From contig JBQMRO010000022.1 of NCBI GenBank assembly GCA_052174475.1, positions 1-7,695 of the forward strand: DNA of 7,695 nucleotides. Direction: 5' to 3'. Below are positions 6,365 through 7,695 of the stretch, piece by piece (position 1 is the stretch's first letter; every line of letters starts with the position of its first letter). The stretch is from Arsenophonus sp052174475 (lineage in GTDB: Bacteria > Pseudomonadota > Gammaproteobacteria > Enterobacterales > Enterobacteriaceae). Both the position numbers and the translations under genes were made by a program. The notes beneath the pieces are model-generated. The model searched no databases, had not been told where the DNA came from, and worked only from the letters and a program-made list of their open reading frames with translations.

Positions 6365-7525
6365 AACGTTAAAGTTATCTCATAAAGTAAACGCTGACCA
6401 AGTAATAATTTATGCTTATTCGATAAGTATATCTCTTTATATTAACAAAATAAATTTTGAGTATTGATTTCTAAATTAAATTCAGGATCACTAATAAAAC
6501 ATTATTTGCATAAATAAAATCTAGATTTTTATATACCATTATTAATGGTATATTCCTTCATATTTTATTTCTACTGCAAATCAATTACATAAGAACGATT
6601 TTTAGTCAATTTAATAAAAACTGTCATAGTATCAAAAATTTTTACTAAAATAAAAGTAAAATTATCTACCTCTTTTTTTAATTTTTTCTTTTTTTAATTT
6701 TTTACTCGATAATCAGTAAGTGCTGCAGCACATCCAAAAAAAATTTTTTTATTAATTTATCATGCACTTAACTATACATTTATAACGCGATGACAATATT
6801 AATATGTTTAACTCTGTTGGTGTTAATAAATTAACTGGATGGAGTAAAATAAGTATGATCTTATCATAGCTATCTGCGCACCTGAGGTATACGTAAAACC
6901 AATTTTCCTAAACTAGGATTAAATTATAAAACAAACGAATCGATTTCTTATTGTGTTCGGCTTTAGCGGTAATTACTAAATGCAGATTTATTATATCTTG
7001 CTTATGTTGAAAACTATTCTCAGTTAACTTAACAATAACTAACAGATTTGATATTTGATCAGAATAGAAAATTAAAATATCCAATCTTTAAGTATTGCAA
7101 TATATTACTTGATAATATTAGCGCGATACATCTAATGATTCATTGTCTGCATGACCGTTATTTTTAGCTATGAAGATAAAAATCGTTATCAATAAATTAT
7201 TAGCCATACCAACAGATAAAACAAGCAAATAAATTTGTAGTTGTAGGCGTTAAAATAATCAAATCTGCCTGTTTACTTAATTAATTATAACTTATTACAA
7301 CCTCTACGACAGGGTTCAATAAATAATCAGTAAATTAATTGTCTAAAAAGTCTAAGCGGCAAAATAGACGCCTGTAATAAAAGATTATCAGTATTCGCCA
7401 TTACTACACACCTACAATTGCAGCATGATCACACAAACGACGAGCTAATTGTTTAACCACGGATTATTATAAAGATCATAATCAAACAGCTCTATTCATG
7501 ACAATATAACTACTGATGATATAAG
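6361..7525 (-). pseudogene. coaBC: coaBC (dfp), phosphopantothenate-cysteine ligase/decarboxylase, decayed
   Basis: CoaBC is a flavoprotein that makes 4'-phosphopantetheine from 4'-phosphopantothenate and cysteine in coenzyme A synthesis. On the minus strand the ghost follows the family in order. CoaC part: VVKQLARRLCDHAAIVGV (family ELVRRLRDRGADVRV, near residue 25-40), LLNPVVEVVISYN-stop-LS, where the catalytic His region GHIELG is lost, QADLIILTPTTTNL (WADLVILAPATADL), and MQTMNH-stop-MYRAN (PAMNQQMYRAA). CoaB part: LVITAKAEHNKKSIR (MITAGPTREPLDPVR), HPVNLLTPT (GPVSLPTPP), FFGCAAALTDYRVKN (FIGCAAVADYRAAT), a Lys-rich stretch, then EVDNFTFILVKIFD and YVIDLQ, EYTINNGI, SDPEFNLEINTQNLFC, and LLLGQRLLYEI. 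The final TGA (6363-6361) overlaps the dut ATG. Many stops and frameshifts make it non-functional. The 5' end is approximate. Confidence 0.93.
6531..6553. repeat. 10-bp perfect hairpin in the 3' third of the coaBC ghost
   Basis: Arms 6531-6540 (atataccatt) and 6544-6553 (aatggtatat) are exact reverse complements around the 3-base loop att. The hairpin lies about 170 bases upstream of the dut start, in a part of coaBC no longer under protein-level constraint. A role in the dut leader transcript is possible but unsupported. Confidence 0.5.
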
Positions 7526-7539
7526 TTAAGGAAAATATA

Positions 7540-7695
7540 ATGATGATGAGATTCCATCGTAAAGCAACTACAACACCTAAAATCAATACTGATCTTTAGG
7601 CAAGTAAAGAGTCTGCATCTACTTGGGTAACCGTTATGACATATTCGGAACTTATCGTTGCTAAATAGCAAAAGTAAGATGATGTTGATGATCGC
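7540..7695 (+). pseudogene. Possible broken reading frame divergent from coaBC
   Basis: An ATG at 7540 follows the motif TTAAGGAAAA, with AAGGA placed well for ribosome binding. It opens MMMRFHRKATTTPKINTDL, then a TAG, then in the same frame ASKESASTWVTVMTYSELIV, then AK and further stops up to the window edge. In E. coli radC lies here, divergent from coaBC, but these peptides do not resemble RadC. A minus-strand frame over the same bases (TISSEYVITVTQVDADSLLA, then a hydrophobic stretch) is an alternative reading. I do not recognise either. The sequence runs off the window. Confidence 0.25.

Noticed and set aside
6426..6453. TATACT as a -10 element for dut on the minus strand
   Set aside because: No acceptable -35 hexamer sits at 16-18 bases. 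Such hexamers are common by chance in DNA this AT-rich.
6661..6712. T-rich, repeat-looking tract
   Set aside because: It corresponds to the Lys-rich segment of the coaBC ghost read on the minus strand, so it is decayed coding sequence.
7540..7695. radC, expected divergent from coaBC as in E. coli
   Set aside because: Neither strand shows RadC motifs in the available bases.

Overview
The window is AT-rich, eroded DNA, most likely from an insect-associated member of the Enterobacterales in mid genome reduction (Serratia-, Sodalis- or Arsenophonus-like symbionts show this state). The evidence is one intact, clearly enterobacterial gene, dut, surrounded by ghosts of its normal chromosomal neighbours. 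Those ghosts are recognisable only by reading short collinear peptides across stops and frameshifts. The host lineage is inferred from protein similarity recalled without a search; the species cannot be fixed from the sequence alone.

Right half (about 4705-7525): this is the standard enterobacterial block pyrE(+) / slmA(-) / dut(-) / coaBC(-) in the usual order and orientation. pyrE lacks its first ~65 codons and carries stops and frameshifts. slmA is fragmented throughout. coaBC can be followed almost end to end but is riddled with stops, and its stop codon still overlaps the dut start. Only dut is open: 152 codons with all five dUTPase motifs. A 36-bp perfect AT-only palindrome overlaps the dut stop codon. 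Beyond coaBC, the last ~155 bases hold only a short plus-strand reading frame with a good ribosome binding site and two or three stops.

Left half (1 to about 4700): this looks like accessory DNA, also decayed. From left to right it holds a 70-codon minus-strand ORF of unknown function; an IS1595/ISXO2-type transposase ghost; a two-gene minus-strand unit of unknown identity (about 490 codons, preceded by a smaller reading frame joined by a TAATG stop/start overlap); a spacer with a run of ten G; an unidentified plus-strand gene remnant with a good ribosome binding site; and an IS91-type (IS1294/IS801-like) transposase ghost. The end of that transposase directly abuts codon ~66 of pyrE, so an insertion or deletion there removed the pyrE start and whatever lay upstream (rph in related genomes).

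Functionally the window now supports only dUTP hydrolysis. Pyrimidine synthesis (PyrE), nucleoid occlusion (SlmA) and coenzyme A synthesis (CoaBC) are not encoded here in working form. I found no convincing new biological system; the best candidates for follow-up are the coupled minus-strand pair at 1064-2850 and the remnant at 3079-3568. No tRNA, rRNA or CRISPR array was seen.
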